A stretch of DNA of 64,000 bases from Ampullaceana balthica (GCA_944989445.1 CALYLW010000018.1:2770430-2834429); one strand, 5' to 3'. Numbered from the stretch's first letter, positions 23,209 through 34,651 are shown. Translations and numbers: made by a program. Notes: a model not told the origin generated them from the sequence alone.

Positions 23209-23535
23209 TTCATACTATAAATATATAATAGACATTGCGGAAATATGATGAGGTCATTGTAGGTATATTATAATAAATAGTATGGCATTTGAAACCTGGA
23301 ACAAAACTTTAACTAAATTTATTGTGGTACCAGCCGAAAACCTGTTAAACATTTAATTTGTTTCATGGCATTATTTCATTCCATACATCTCCATCACTGT
23401 CATTCCATAACATGTCCCACTGCCACCAACAAACTATAATATCTATAACCAAGCCTACGTGCAACAATTCCATTGGTCTTTACAACCACATCGTATCACA
23501 GGTTTTCTTTCAACATTTAACTTCTCCCCTACAAG

Positions 23536-23747
23536 AGTGTGTAGAGAGCATTAACGCCATTGAGGACAAGACGAGGGCGATTATCCTGAGCAGACGCGAG
23601 GTTAGAGACTGTTGCCAGAACTATCCACACGAGCCTATGTGGACATGGTTTGACTGCGTCCTGAACATCGGGGGCCTCTGTCTGGAAGATGATTACATGG
23701 GAGGGGCAGTGGTCTGCCATAACAACACGTGCACCGCTGTGGAGAAG
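23536..23747 (+). CDS. Isolated cysteine-rich exon of an unidentified gene
   Basis: A 212-bp block with balanced base composition in AT-rich surroundings is open in one frame, preceded by a pyrimidine-rich acceptor (CTTCTCCCCTACAAG) and followed by a GTAGGC donor. It encodes about 70 residues with seven cysteines (ECVES..., RDCCQNYPHEPMWTWFDCVL, IGGLCLED, VVCHNNTCTAVEK), which looks like an extracellular disulphide-rich segment. Entry phase 2; no start codon is needed because it is internal. I found no flanking exon and cannot name the family. It lies between two related hAT transposase pseudogenes, so it may be a host exon or a captured or duplicated fragment. Confidence 0.5.
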
Positions 23748-23861
23748 GTAGGCAGCTTGTTTCCCTTTTAAACAGGGTTGCCGGATAATAATTTGGGTAA
23801 AAAGCCATAATTTCGGCTAAAAAAGGCCAAAAAATGCTAAACTAATGTTATATGACAAATG

Positions 23862-23960
23862 TCGGAAAAAATGACGTCACCCACCTAGGGGACGGGAGGG
23901 GGACACAGATTTGTAACGATGTATGACGAGGGGAAGGGTGCTTTTAAGAACCGTTATGTC
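23862..23960. mobile_element. Truncated TIR-type end
   Basis: ATGACGTCACCCACCTAGGG, G-rich stretch, then ATGTATGACGAGGGGAAGGG. It aligns with the 13598 terminus but lacks the outer GGGCCGTCCATAA. Confidence 0.5.
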
Positions 23961-24458
23961 GGGGCCGTTTTGTCCGGGGCCGTTCTGACGAGTCACCGAA
24001 TTATTGTGCTACCCCCTTCTTGAAATGTATATAATTATACTTAGTTTATAACTAGTTACTAGTATATATGTTAGGTTAGTAAGTAAAACTATTCTAATAA
24101 ACTACGATTTGCATGCTCCCAAAAATATTGAATGGAAACTGATCGAAAGGGCTTTCTTTTGTAATGAACAAATTTCACTTATACTAGTCTTATACTTAAA
24201 GTCTTATATAAATCGTATTGCCTACTATAAAAAAAGTTAAGTCATAAAGAGTAGTTAGTATTAGCAAGGCTGCTACATTAATACTTGAAAGACTCCATCG
24301 TAGTTCATCTCAACTTCAAGTCGGAAACTATGTTTTGTTTTCATTGTAACTTTGTAACCAATGCAGAAAAATTACATTCACAAAGATATGATGTTGCAAA
24401 GGGTAAAGGTATTTTTTTAGCTTTATGAGACATTTCTGATTACTACTTCACGGTATAA

Positions 24459-25737
24459 CATTAGTAAGCATTGATGGATTCAGGCGAACATTTAAAATTT
24501 AAAAAAACGCCATTTTAGGCTTTAACTTGCAATTCAAAGACAATTTCGATTTAAGGACACCCTCCCGTCAACCGAAAAGTCTTATATATTTAGCACCTAA
24601 GAACAAAATGTTTTGTTTCCGTTGCAAACTTTTTGGCAACAGTTTGACTGCTTTGAGATATGACGAGATTTGTGCCTTGAAAAATGCCAGTGTGCGTCTG
24701 TATGATCATGAAAAATCTAAGGGACTTTATTATCTACTTTGAAATGCTTTGAGTTGCCATGGAAAACAGGCTTACAGCACGATGCACAATTGACAAGCAA
24801 AGTGAAAAATTAATAAACATTGAAAAGGCTCGTTGGCATAATGTATTTCAACGTCTCATGGCCATTGTTCAATTTCTTGCTGAGCACAACATGGCTTTTC
24901 GACGTTAAGTGGATAAACTACATCAGGCAAACAATGGAAACTTTTAGGGTCTCGTTGAATTGCTGGCAAAATTTGATCTGGTTTTGTAGGAGCATATTCC
25001 AAGTATACAAACTAATAAAACTCATGATCACTACTTGTGAAGGCGAATTCAAAACGTGCTCATTTCGTTGATGGGAAATAAGGTAAGGAAAATTGTTGTA
25101 GGAAGAGTAAAATCAGTAAATACTTTTCAATAATACTGGATTGCACACCAGACCAAAGTGATCAACAACAGATGTCACTGACAATTCGCTATGTAAGCAC
25201 AGGAGGAGGAATATTTTGAAGTAATTAATGAACACTTTATACGTTTTATAAAAGTAAAAGAAAGTACTATACAACACCAGCTTGATATCTTACTATTTGA
25301 ACTGACAAAATTTGCTTAGATGTTTCTGAAAACCGCGGTCAAGGATACGACAACGGTGCGAACATGAAGGGGAATTAGTCATAGTATTTCTTTTACTATA
25401 AAAATCCTTGGGCATTTTGTACCCCTTCTACCTGTCATAGTTATAAATTGCTGCTATGTGATATGACAAAAACTTGTCCCGATGCAATGAAGTTTTTTGG
25501 TATAATTCAACAAAATTATGTTATTGTTTTATCTTCTGCTTCAACAAAGCGATAGGCTATCCTTTCCAAGTATGTTCGAAATATGTGTGAAACAAGATGG
25601 GAAAACCGTGTGGGAAAGTTTAAAGGCAGTGCGATATCAAGTAGCCGACATCTATGATGCACTTTTCGAAGTTGAAGAGCAAAGTTGTGATCCAAAAGCT
25701 CGAAGTAAAGCTCAACTGTTATGTTGATTGACAGTCG
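24459..25737 (+). pseudogene. Degenerate ZMYM1-like hAT transposase, copy 2 (longer)
   Basis: Begins as copy 1. Fragments in changing frames follow the order of a DUF4371/hAT transposase: TTF-type finger (FCFRCKLFGNS ... YDHEKSKG, 24608-24735), IVQFLAEHNMAFRR-like stretch (about 24850-24910), IRYVST..., EVINEHFIRF (about 25180-25260), a decayed RGQ-YDNGANM-like region (about 25335-25370), then LSSASTKR and VRYQVADIYDALFEVEEQ (about 25540-25680). The last block is the best preserved. Many stops and frameshifts; not functional. Family wording comes from recalled conserved motifs. Confidence 0.72.
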
Positions 25738-25857
25738 CTTTGTACAACTGCGCAAGCATCATGCCTCGTTTCGATTTAAAAAAATAAATAAATTTCAGCA
25801 ATTACAAAAGAGAATGATCTACTAAACTAAACACATATTCTGTAGGGCTGAGACTAA

Positions 25858-26880
25858 TCTCTTAAGGCCTTGGCTAGTATCTGGGCAATCTGCTCCATCT
25901 GCTGAGCAGTGCCATATACAACATTGTCTTTACATGGGACTCTTCCGCCTCCCTAACCTCCCCGGCTATCCCTAGCGCGGGGCAAGACGTCAGCATGTGT
26001 ACGACCGTCTCAGAGGCTTGGCTGCAATGACGGCACCTGTTGTGGTCTAGCCTGTGAAAGTACGAATTGGTTGGGCAGTGCTCTGTTCTCATCTGAGTCA
26101 CTAAACTCTGGTTTTTGCGACTCAGGTTCCACCACTGGTCTGAGCGGCTTGGCCTGGGCATGTTAGCGAATACCCCCCTGGCTGTCGTGTTGTCAGCCCA
26201 CTCCTGGTACCACTGGTTCCTGAAGTGGTCCTTTAGCCAGTTTTTAGCCCCAAGATAAGTAACTGGGGCCTCTGGTTGGGGCAGGGCCACTCCTGCTTTT
26301 GCCAGGGAGTCTGCCTTTTCATTGCCGTCAACATTCACGTGACTTGGGATCCACTGCACTGTTACCTTACCTCCAAGTCTTTCGAGCTTACCCACGTCAA
26401 CCAAGTGGGTGCTACGCTTCTCACTAAGTAGGACTTCGAGGGCTGATCTCGAGTCACAAAACAGTACCGTGTCGAAACCGACAATTTCCGACCTCTGCAG
26501 TGTCTGGTGCACACTTTCCAGGGCCCTGTGTATAGCCTCAAGCTTCGTATCGTAATTCGATGCCATAGTCCTATAGGGACCTGAAAGTTCTTCTTTTGGT
26601 GGCCCTCCTAGTGGGTATAAGATGAGCGCACCATATCCTGCAATTCCTTCACTTGAACTGGCAGACCCATCCGTGAACACTTTCACTTGGGTTCCCGAGA
26701 ACCCTTCTATCGTCTCAAGGGCAGCCGCTTTCTGTACATGTTCAGGGCTGCGTTTCGTCACTGCCGTGTCAGTCAAAGACAAACGTATTTCGGGACGTGT
26801 AAATTCCGCATAGGGCGGTTTAAGTGGGACACTTATTGTTTGCCGTCTATTTCGGTTGGGGAACTGTTGTTTTTTAAAAC
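25858..26880 (-). pseudogene. Non-LTR retrotransposon ORF2 tail: RNase H domain and CCHC motif
   Basis: The minus-strand frame is open from about 26880 to 25874. RNase H catalytic residues are present: FTDGS (Asp), TKLEAI (Glu), LFCDSRSAL (Asp) and SHVNVDGNEKADSLA (His/Asp). A C-terminal C-x2-C-x8-H-x4-C knuckle (RCRHCSQASETVVHMLTSC) follows. RNase H after RT is characteristic of I/R1/Jockey-related LINEs. The RT itself is missing (5' truncation). A shift of one base near 25915-25935 would continue into VVYGTAQQMEQIAQILAKAL and a stop at about 25858, a better-looking C-terminus, so a late frameshift is likely. Adjoins the hAT pseudogene. Confidence 0.85.
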
Positions 26881-27039
26881 ATAAATTTGTAATTAATAAT
26901 CTATCTTTTTTTTAATCACATTAAGTTATTGACAATGAATTTTAACTAATGAAATTGAATTGATAAGATCGATAAATCGATTTAAAAATGTTGATACTAA
27001 AAAGTAGAAAATAAAATATTAAAAAAAAACTTTTTGTAA

Positions 27040-27410
27040 AAAGGACACGCTTTTATTTACATATAGAAAGTGCACTAAAAAGAAGAAAATAAAAACTTTC
27101 TATGATAACAGGTGAAATCTGTGAACCTATCCACTACACATAAAAGCGTGGGGCCCTCATCAAAACTCGCTATCATGTACAAGGATGCGAAACATAAATA
27201 CAAATGTGTATGAATATTAATAAACATCAAAAGTTTCACAACTTTGATCATATACATGCTACTATCATATTAATTATATATATTTATCTCTATTCAAAAA
27301 GAATAGTTGCAAAGAGAAATGAGTTGTGATAGGCGCCCCACGCTTTTATAAAGTTTTAATTTTCTTCTTTTTAGTGCACTTTCTATATGAAAATAAAAGC
27401 GTGTCTTTTA
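27040..27410. repeat. Hairpin element, CACGCTTTTA subfamily
   Basis: Outer arms 27043-27100 (GGACACGCTTTTATTTACAT ... GTGCACTAAAAAGAAGAAAA) and 27351-27405 are mutual reverse complements with few mismatches. Inner arms are CATAAAAGCGTGGGGCC (about 27139) and GCGCCCCACGCTTTTAT (about 27334). The sequence of the arms differs from the copies at 2.3, 21.3 and 45.1 kb, yet pairing is retained. Confidence 0.75.
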
Positions 27411-27497
27411 AAAAAAAAGATGATTTTTTAAATATTTTATTTTTCTATATCTTTCTTGGTAGAATGCGCACAACGGCTGCTTTTTACCACGTTTTTA

Positions 27498-27740
<243 letters not shown>

Positions 27741-27989
27741 CCTAACAGTATTGATTATATTCAAACGCGACAAACATTTACAAGCTGAATCTGTCTTACG
27801 ACCAAGATTATTGGTCAGGATATCCCAACCTGAGGGATCTAATGTGGAAGAAGACATTTCAAATGTTGCAAAGAAAGGGAATCATACGTATAGAAGGAGA
27901 CTTGGCTTTTTTAAAGTTATCATTTATTTGTTGATAAAAAAATCATTTATTAAATAATGAAATCAATATTTCTCCATAAATGACGTCAC

Positions 27990-28270
27990 ACAATTTTGGC
28001 CGATTTTTTAAACTCCCCTTTGCTTTATAACCGTGTTTAATACGCCTAAAAACGTGGGGCGGGTGTTTGGTATAAAAATTAAAGATTTATAATTTAGAAG
28101 GCAAAAGACAGATGTATAAGTGAGAGAATTTGTGAACTGCATTCGTTAAACATCATAAGCGCCCCGCCCTACGTTTTTAGTCATATTAAACCAGATTACT
28201 TGAACTTAGAAGTTTTAAATTATTTTATTCTTTTTAGTCCACTTATAAAAACGTGGTTTTTAAAAATACC
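27990..28270. repeat. Hairpin element, partial (left outer arm missing)
   Basis: Inner arms CTAAAAACGTGGGGCGGG (about 28046) and CGCCCCGCCCTACGTTTTTAG (about 28160) plus the right outer arm (CTTTTTAGTCCACTTATAAA). The expected left outer arm is replaced by unrelated sequence containing AAATGACGTCACAC. Confidence 0.6.
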
Positions 28271-28389
28271 TTTTTTACCTTTATTTATTAAATCCCTTAT
28301 ATTAACTTCAAAATCTTGTCTGTCGTAATCTCTCTCTCTGTCGTGATCTCTGTCGTGATCTCTGTCGTTCGCTGTCGGGCGGAAAAACA

Positions 28390-28924
28390 AAAGTAAAATA
28401 AAACAAACCCTTAAAAACAAAGTTTTTGACTATAAATCCCTTATATATGAGACATAACTAACAGTATTGATTATTTTCAAACATTTACAGACTGAATCTG
28501 TCTTAATTCAACTTTGCATCATAATCCTAGTGGGGGGGGGAGGGGTGGGTGGGGGGGGGAGGGGTGGGTGGGGGGGGGAGAGGGGAAAAGTCTGGTCACC
28601 GATTCGCTTGACCGAGCTCAGAGTGACACGTAAAATGTAAACAAAAGCGCCCGTCGCTTCGTTGGGTCGCCTCAATGCGTCAGCTCAAAATTTCACGTGG
28701 CAAAAAAAAACAATAACAAACCGTGAATTAAAATTACATACCTCATATAAGGATAAACTAAAAATGCATTAATTTGAATTACGGTACGTTCGATCGATCT
28801 GAAATTTTGATACCATGCATTGTTAGGTCAGACGGGTCCGTGTGCCAAATTTCAGTTCGATCGGATCATGGGAAGTGGGTCATTTTTGACTTCTGTTTTT
28901 CCGCCCACCGAGCCCAAGACAGAC

Positions 28925-28998
<74 letters not shown>

Positions 28999-29024
28999 GC
29001 CGGTGAAGTTAATATAAGGGATTT
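28390..29024 (-). repeat. Mosaic unit, inverted copy
   Basis: Reverse complement of the forward units starting at 29157. It reads, left to right, tail (ATAAATCCCTTATATATGAG), G-rich tract (28531-28586), AGTGACACGTAAAATGTAAA, core module (28765-28835), GATCGGATCATGGGAAGTGG, (GA)n tract (28918-28997), ending GAAGTTAATATAAGGGATTT. With the first forward unit it forms an imperfect palindrome of about 600-bp arms. Confidence 0.8.
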
Positions 29025-29156
29025 AAAAATGACCAACTTCCCGTGATGCCATCGAACTGAAATTTGGCACGTAGACTCGTGTCAATTAACAATGCATCGT
29101 ATCAAACTTTCAGATCGATCGAACGTACCGTACCGTAAATAAATTAATGCATTTTT

Positions 29157-31968
29157 AAATCCCTTATATTAACTTCACCGCCGTCTCTGTCTCTCTCTCT
29201 CTCTCTCTCTCTGTCTGTCTCTCATCATCTCATGGGCTCGGCGGGCGGAAAAACAAAAGTCGAAAATGACCCACTTCCAATGATCCGATCGAACTGAAAT
29301 TTGGCACACGGACCCGTCTTACCTAACAATGCATCGTATCAAAATTTCAGATCGATCGAACGTACCGTAATTAAATTAATGCATTTTTAGTTTATCCTTA
29401 TATGAGGTATGTAATTTTAATTCACGATTTGTTATTGTTTTTTTGCCACGTGAAAGTTTGAGCATTGAGGCGACCCAACGAAACGACGGTGCGCTTTTGT
29501 TTACATTTTACGTGTCACTCTGAGCTCGGTCAAGCGAATCGGTGACCAGACTTTTCCCCTCTCCCCCCACCCACCCCTCCCCCCCCCACTAGGGTTATGA
29601 TGCAAAGTTGAGTTAAGACAGATTCAGTCTGTAAATGTTTGAATATAATCAATACTTTTAGTTATGTCTCATCTATAAGGGATTTATAGTCAAAAACTTT
29701 GTTTTTACGGGGTTGTTTAATTAAATCCCTTATATTAACTTCGCGGCCGTCTCTCTCTCTCTGTCTGTCTCTCTCTCATCATCTCATGGGCTCGGCGGGC
29801 GGAAAAACAGAAGTCAAAAATGACCCACTTCCAATGATCCGATCGAACTGAAATTTGGCACACGGACCCGTCTTACCTAACAATGCATCGTATCAAAATT
29901 TCAGATCGATCGAACGTACCGTAATTAAATTAATGCATTTTTAGTTTATCCTTATATGAGGTATGTAATTTAAAATCACGATTTGTTATTGTTTTTTTGC
30001 CACGTGAAAGTTTGAGCATTGAGGCGACCCAACGAAACGACGGTGCGCTTTTGTTTACATTTTACGTGTCACTCTGAGCTCGGTCAAGCGAATCGGTGAC
30101 CAGACTTTTCCCCTCTCCCCCTCCCACCCACCCCTCCCCCCTAGGGTTATGAAGCAAACTTGTGTTAAGACAGATTCAGTCTGTAAATGTTTTAAAATAA
30201 TCACTACTGTTAGTTATGTCTCATATATAAGGGATTTATAGTCAAAAACTTTGTTTTTACGGGTTTGTTTTATTAAATCCCTTATATTAACTTCACCGCC
30301 GTCTCTCTCTCTCTCTGTCTGTCTCTCTGTCTGTCGTCATCTCATGGGCAGGGCGGGCGGAAAAACAAAAGTAAAAAATAACCCACCTTCCCGTGATCCG
30401 ATCGAGCTGAAATTTGGCACATGGGCCCATCTAACCTAACAATGCATCGTATCAAAATTTCAGATCGATCGAACGTACCGTAATTAAATTAATGCATTTT
30501 TAGTTTATCCTTATATGAGGTATGTAATTCAAATGCACGGTTTGTTATTGTTTTTTTCCCACGTGAGTTTGAGTTTGACGCTTAGACGTCGACCGTCGTG
30601 CCGACACACCCTCACGACCCATCCCCCGTTAAAAGACAGGGGACATCACTCGGTGTCAGTCCGTAAATATTTGTGGCGTTGAAACATAATCAATACTTTT
30701 AATTATGACTAAAATATAAGGGATTTATAGTAGAAAACTTTGTTTTTACGGGTTTGTTTTATTAGTTTATCCTTATATAACGTATGTAATTCAAATTCAC
30801 GGTTTGTTATTGTTTTTTTCCACGTGAGTTTGAGTTGACGCTTAGACGTCAACCGTCGTGCCAACACCCCCTAAACGTCCCATCCCCCGTTAAAAGACAG
30901 GGGCACATCACCCGGTGTCAGTCTGTAAATATTTGTGGCGTTGGAAAATAATCAATACTTATAATTATGACTCAAATATAAGGGATTTATAGTAGAAAAC
31001 TTTGTTTTTAAATCCCTTATATTAACTTCGCGGCCGTCTCATCATCTCATGGGCGGGCGGGCGGAAAAACAAAAGTTGAAAATGACCCACTTCCAGTGAT
31101 CCGATCGAGCAAATGCACACGGACCCGTCTCACCTAACAATGCATCGTATTAAAATTTCAGATCGATCGATTGTACCGTAATTAAATTAATGCATTTTTA
31201 GTTTTTCCTTATATAACGTATGTAATTCAAATTCACGGTTTGTTATTGTTTTTTTCCCACGTGAAAGTTTGAGTTGACGCTTTGAGGCGACCCATCGAAG
31301 AACCGGGGTGCTTTTGTTTACATTTTACGTGTCACGCTGAGCTCGGTCAAGCGAATCGGTGACCAGACTTCTCCCCTCTCCCCCTCCCACCCACCCCTCC
31401 CCCCTAGGGTTATGAAGCAAAGTTGAGTTAAGACAGATTCAGTCTGTAAATGTTTGTCGCGTTTGAAAATAATCAATACTGTTAGTTATGTCTCATATAT
31501 AAGGGATTTATAGTCAAAAACTTTGTTTTTACGGGTTTATTTTATTAAATCCCTTATATTAACTTCACCGCCGTATCTCTCTGTCTGTCTCCCTGTCGGT
31601 CGTCATCTCATGGGCGGGCGGGCGGAAAAACAAAAGTCAAAAATGCATCGTATCAAAATTTCAGATCGATCGAACGTACTGTAATTAAATTAATGCATTT
31701 TTAGTTTATCCTTATATGAGGTATGTAATTCAAACTCACTGTTTGTTATTGTTTTTTTCTCACATGAATGTTTGAGTTGACGCGACCCATCGAAGTACCG
31801 CGTGCTTTTGTTTACATTTTACGTGTCATGCTGAGCTCAGTCCCCCCCACCCCACCCCCTAGGGTTATGAAGTAAAGTTGAGTTAAGAGTTTGAAAATAC
31901 TGTTAGTTATGTCTCATATATAAGGGATTTATAGTCAAAAACTTTGTTTTTACGGGTTTGTTTTATTA
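29157..31968 (+). repeat. Tandem array of five ~420-740-bp mosaic units
   Basis: Units start at AAATCCCTTATATTAACTTC: 29157, 29723, 30274, 31010 and 31547. Lengths are 566, 551, 736, 537 and a partial of about 420. Each contains a CT/CTGT tract, GGGCGGGCGGAAAAACA-type segment, core module, CACGTG E-box sequence, a C-rich tract (most units), GGGTTATGA, and TATAAGGGATTTATAGTC. The third unit is longer because its inner 245 bp is duplicated (TTATCCTTATAT at about 30507 and 30767). No protein is encoded. Confidence 0.85.
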
Positions 31969-32362
31969 AAAGATCTCTCAGCTGCGACGTTTCTTTTCGT
32001 TTTTTCCTAATTTGTTTTAATGTTGTTTTTGTGTTGGGACTGTTTTATTATTGCAAGTTAACTTATATTTTTAATAAAAAGTTTTCGCGTTTAACGTATT
32101 TCTTTGTATTTCTTAATTTCTTTCTAGTTGAAAAAAATGTGTCTTCATTTTTTTTCTGACATAAAATGGTACGCAGTTCCCAACCCCATGCCCGCGGGCA
32201 CCATGGCGCCCACGGAACGATTCGTATGTGCCCGCCACTTTTCGACAGAGACATATTTTTTTCTTAAACATTCTCTCGTGCAATTCCCACATATGAAGAA
32301 AATTCTAGGTAACAATGAATTAAACGGGTCATTATTTATGAAGCATCTTCAAGTGTTAAATA

Positions 32363-33372
32363 AAAACAACCCGTAAAAAACCAAGTTTTTGACTATAAAT
32401 CCTTTATGTACGAGAAGTAACTAAAAGAATGTTCATTATAATACGCAGCGCCAGACCATCCAGAAATACAAAATTGCAGTTGTGTCGTAAAACGTGTTTA
32501 ATATAATGCGCACCGATCAGGAATATGTTTATAAAAAGAGCTGTCAATAAAATACGCACCTTATTGCGCGACAGAAAGGTTGTTCAATATAATACGCACC
32601 GCGACGCTCTATCTCAAAAAATAGCATGATACATAGGAATAAATAAAATAATCTAAAAAATCAATAATTTAATTACGGTACATGCGATCGATCTGAAATT
32701 TTGATACGTTGTTTTTATCATCGGTACGAAACTGCCTGCAAAATTTCAGCTCGCTATCTTGCGAGCAAGTGGGTTAAAAATCGATCAAAAGTTTTGGCGA
32801 CAAGCAAGCAAGCAAGCAAGGTCCGCCGCAGACACCACGAGTTAATATAAAGGATTTAAATAAGAAAAACCCGTAAAAAACCAAGTTTTTGACTATAAAT
32901 CCTTAATGTACGAGAAGTAATTAAAAGAATGTTCATTATAATACGCAGCGCCAGACCATCCAGAAATACAAAATTGAAGTTGTGTCGTAAAACATGTTTA
33001 ATATAATACGCACCGATCAGGAATATGTTTATAAAAAGAGCTGTCAATAAAATACGCACCTTATTGCGCGACAGAAAGGTTGTTCAATATAATACGCACC
33101 GCGACGCTCTATCTCAAAAAATAGCATGATACATAGGAATTAAAAAAAATAATCTAAAAAATCAATAATTTAATTACGGTACATGCGATCGATCTGAAAT
33201 TTTGATACATTGTTTTTATCATCGGTACGAAACTGCTTGCAAAATTTGAGCTCGCTATCTTGCGAGCAAGTGGGTTAAAAATCGATCAAAAGTTTTGGCG
33301 ACAAGCAAGCAAGCAAGCAAGCAAGCAAGGTCCGCCGCAGACACCACGAGTTAATATAAAGGATTTAAAAAC
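32363..33372 (-). repeat. Direct duplication of a ~500-bp mosaic unit
   Basis: Copies 32363-32867 and 32868-33372 are nearly identical. Each has AACCCGTAAAAAACCAAG, two or three AATACGCACC motifs, the core module, a GCAAGCAAGCAAGCAAG tract (four versus six repeats) and GAGTTAATATAAAGGATTT. They belong to the same superfamily as 29-32 kb but in opposite orientation and with a different microsatellite. Confidence 0.85.
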
Positions 33373-33699
33373 AGTTTGAAGAGAGATTTTTGCAGTATAC
33401 ACATATCGAGCCATTGTTTCCTTCTGTATCAATCCTTTTACTTGCCAAATAAATGTAAAGGAAATGGCCGCATGCAATTCATATTTTGTTCAAGGTAAGA
33501 CAGAAGAACTAGAAATAGAAATTTTGGACCTTAAGAATGATATTTTTGCAACATTCCTTAACATCAGCTGACTTTTGGAATACATTGGACAAATAAAAGT
33601 TCCCATTTTTGAAAAAAGCGACATATGAAATTGAATCATTTTTCGGTTCGAGATATCAATATACATAATTCACGTTGTCTTTATGGATTTAATGCTGTT

Positions 33700-34112
33700 A
33701 GGTGGCGCTGCGATCGATTTTATTTTATAGTGCTGTTAGGTAGCGCTGCGATCAATTTTGTTTTATAGTGCTGTTAGGTGGCGCTGCGATCAATTTTGTT
33801 TTATAGTGCTGTTAGGTAGCGCTGCGATCAATTTTGTTTTATAGTGCTGTTAGGTAGCGCTGCGATCAATTTTGTTTTATAGTGCTGTTAGGTAGCGCTG
33901 CGATCAATTTTGTTTTATAGTGCTGTTAGGTAGCGCTGCGATCAATTTTGTTTTATAGTGCTGTTAGGTAGCGCTGCGATCAATTTTGTTTTATAGTGCT
34001 GTTAGGTAGCGCTGCGATCAATTTTGTTTTATAGTGCTGTTAGGTAGCGCTGCGATCAATTTTGTTTTATAGTGCTGTTAGGTAGCGCTGCGATCAATTT
34101 TGTTTTATAGCT
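33700..34112. repeat. 38-bp minisatellite, about 11 copies
   Basis: Unit contains GTGCTGTTAGGTAGCGCTGC then GATCAATTTTGTTTTATA. First copies vary (GGTGG for GGTAG); the rest are almost identical. It ends about 100 bp before a Helitron-like terminus. Confidence 0.95.
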
Positions 34113-34205
34113 CTTTTATCTCTTTTCAACATCTTCTCTCTCTTGCTATCACATCTTGATTTCAAATTTAAAAAAACAAACCGTTAAGAAAAACCAAAAA
34201 AGATT

Positions 34206-34232
34206 CCGTCATTATTGACGGGTTATCTCTAG
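34206..34232 (+). mobile_element. Possible Helitron-type 3' terminus
   Basis: CCGTCA-TTAT-TGACGG hairpin, GTTATCT, CTAG, then T: the same structure as at 23179-23208. A minisatellite close to the 3' end is common in non-autonomous Helitron/Helentron elements, which supports but does not prove this. Confidence 0.45.
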
Positions 34233-34651
34233 TTTATGCGAATCATTGTTTTTAAACATGAAATTAATAAAATCAAGATATAGATCTCGAATCGCCGATG
34301 AGCATCTTTATGATTGTTTGCTAACAGGATTATCGTCATATTCTCCTAATTTTGAGGCAATGACCAATGATATGCAATGCCGAAGATCACGTTGACATAT
34401 TGATATATCTTTTTATAAAATGTTTTCTTTGTATTTGTGTTTTTTGTTTACATTTTGAAAATACATGTTTCTGTGTGTATGCAATTTGAATAATAATTTT
34501 ATTATTTTCAAACATTTTTGTTTATTCTTTATTAATAGATTATAAATATAAGAACATAAATTATGAAAAATGAGAAGTTATGGAAAAATTTTGTCGATTA
34601 AAAATAGGTGGTGCCCACCAACCTACCGATATTTTAGAATGTGCTCTAGTG

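Noticed and set aside
32128..32376. 82-codon ORF between repeat blocks
   Set aside because: Its C-terminus runs into the 32.36-kb mosaic repeat and no domain is visible.
33700..34112. CRISPR-like array
   Set aside because: Units are contiguous repeats with no unique spacers, as in all other arrays here; the DNA is eukaryotic.
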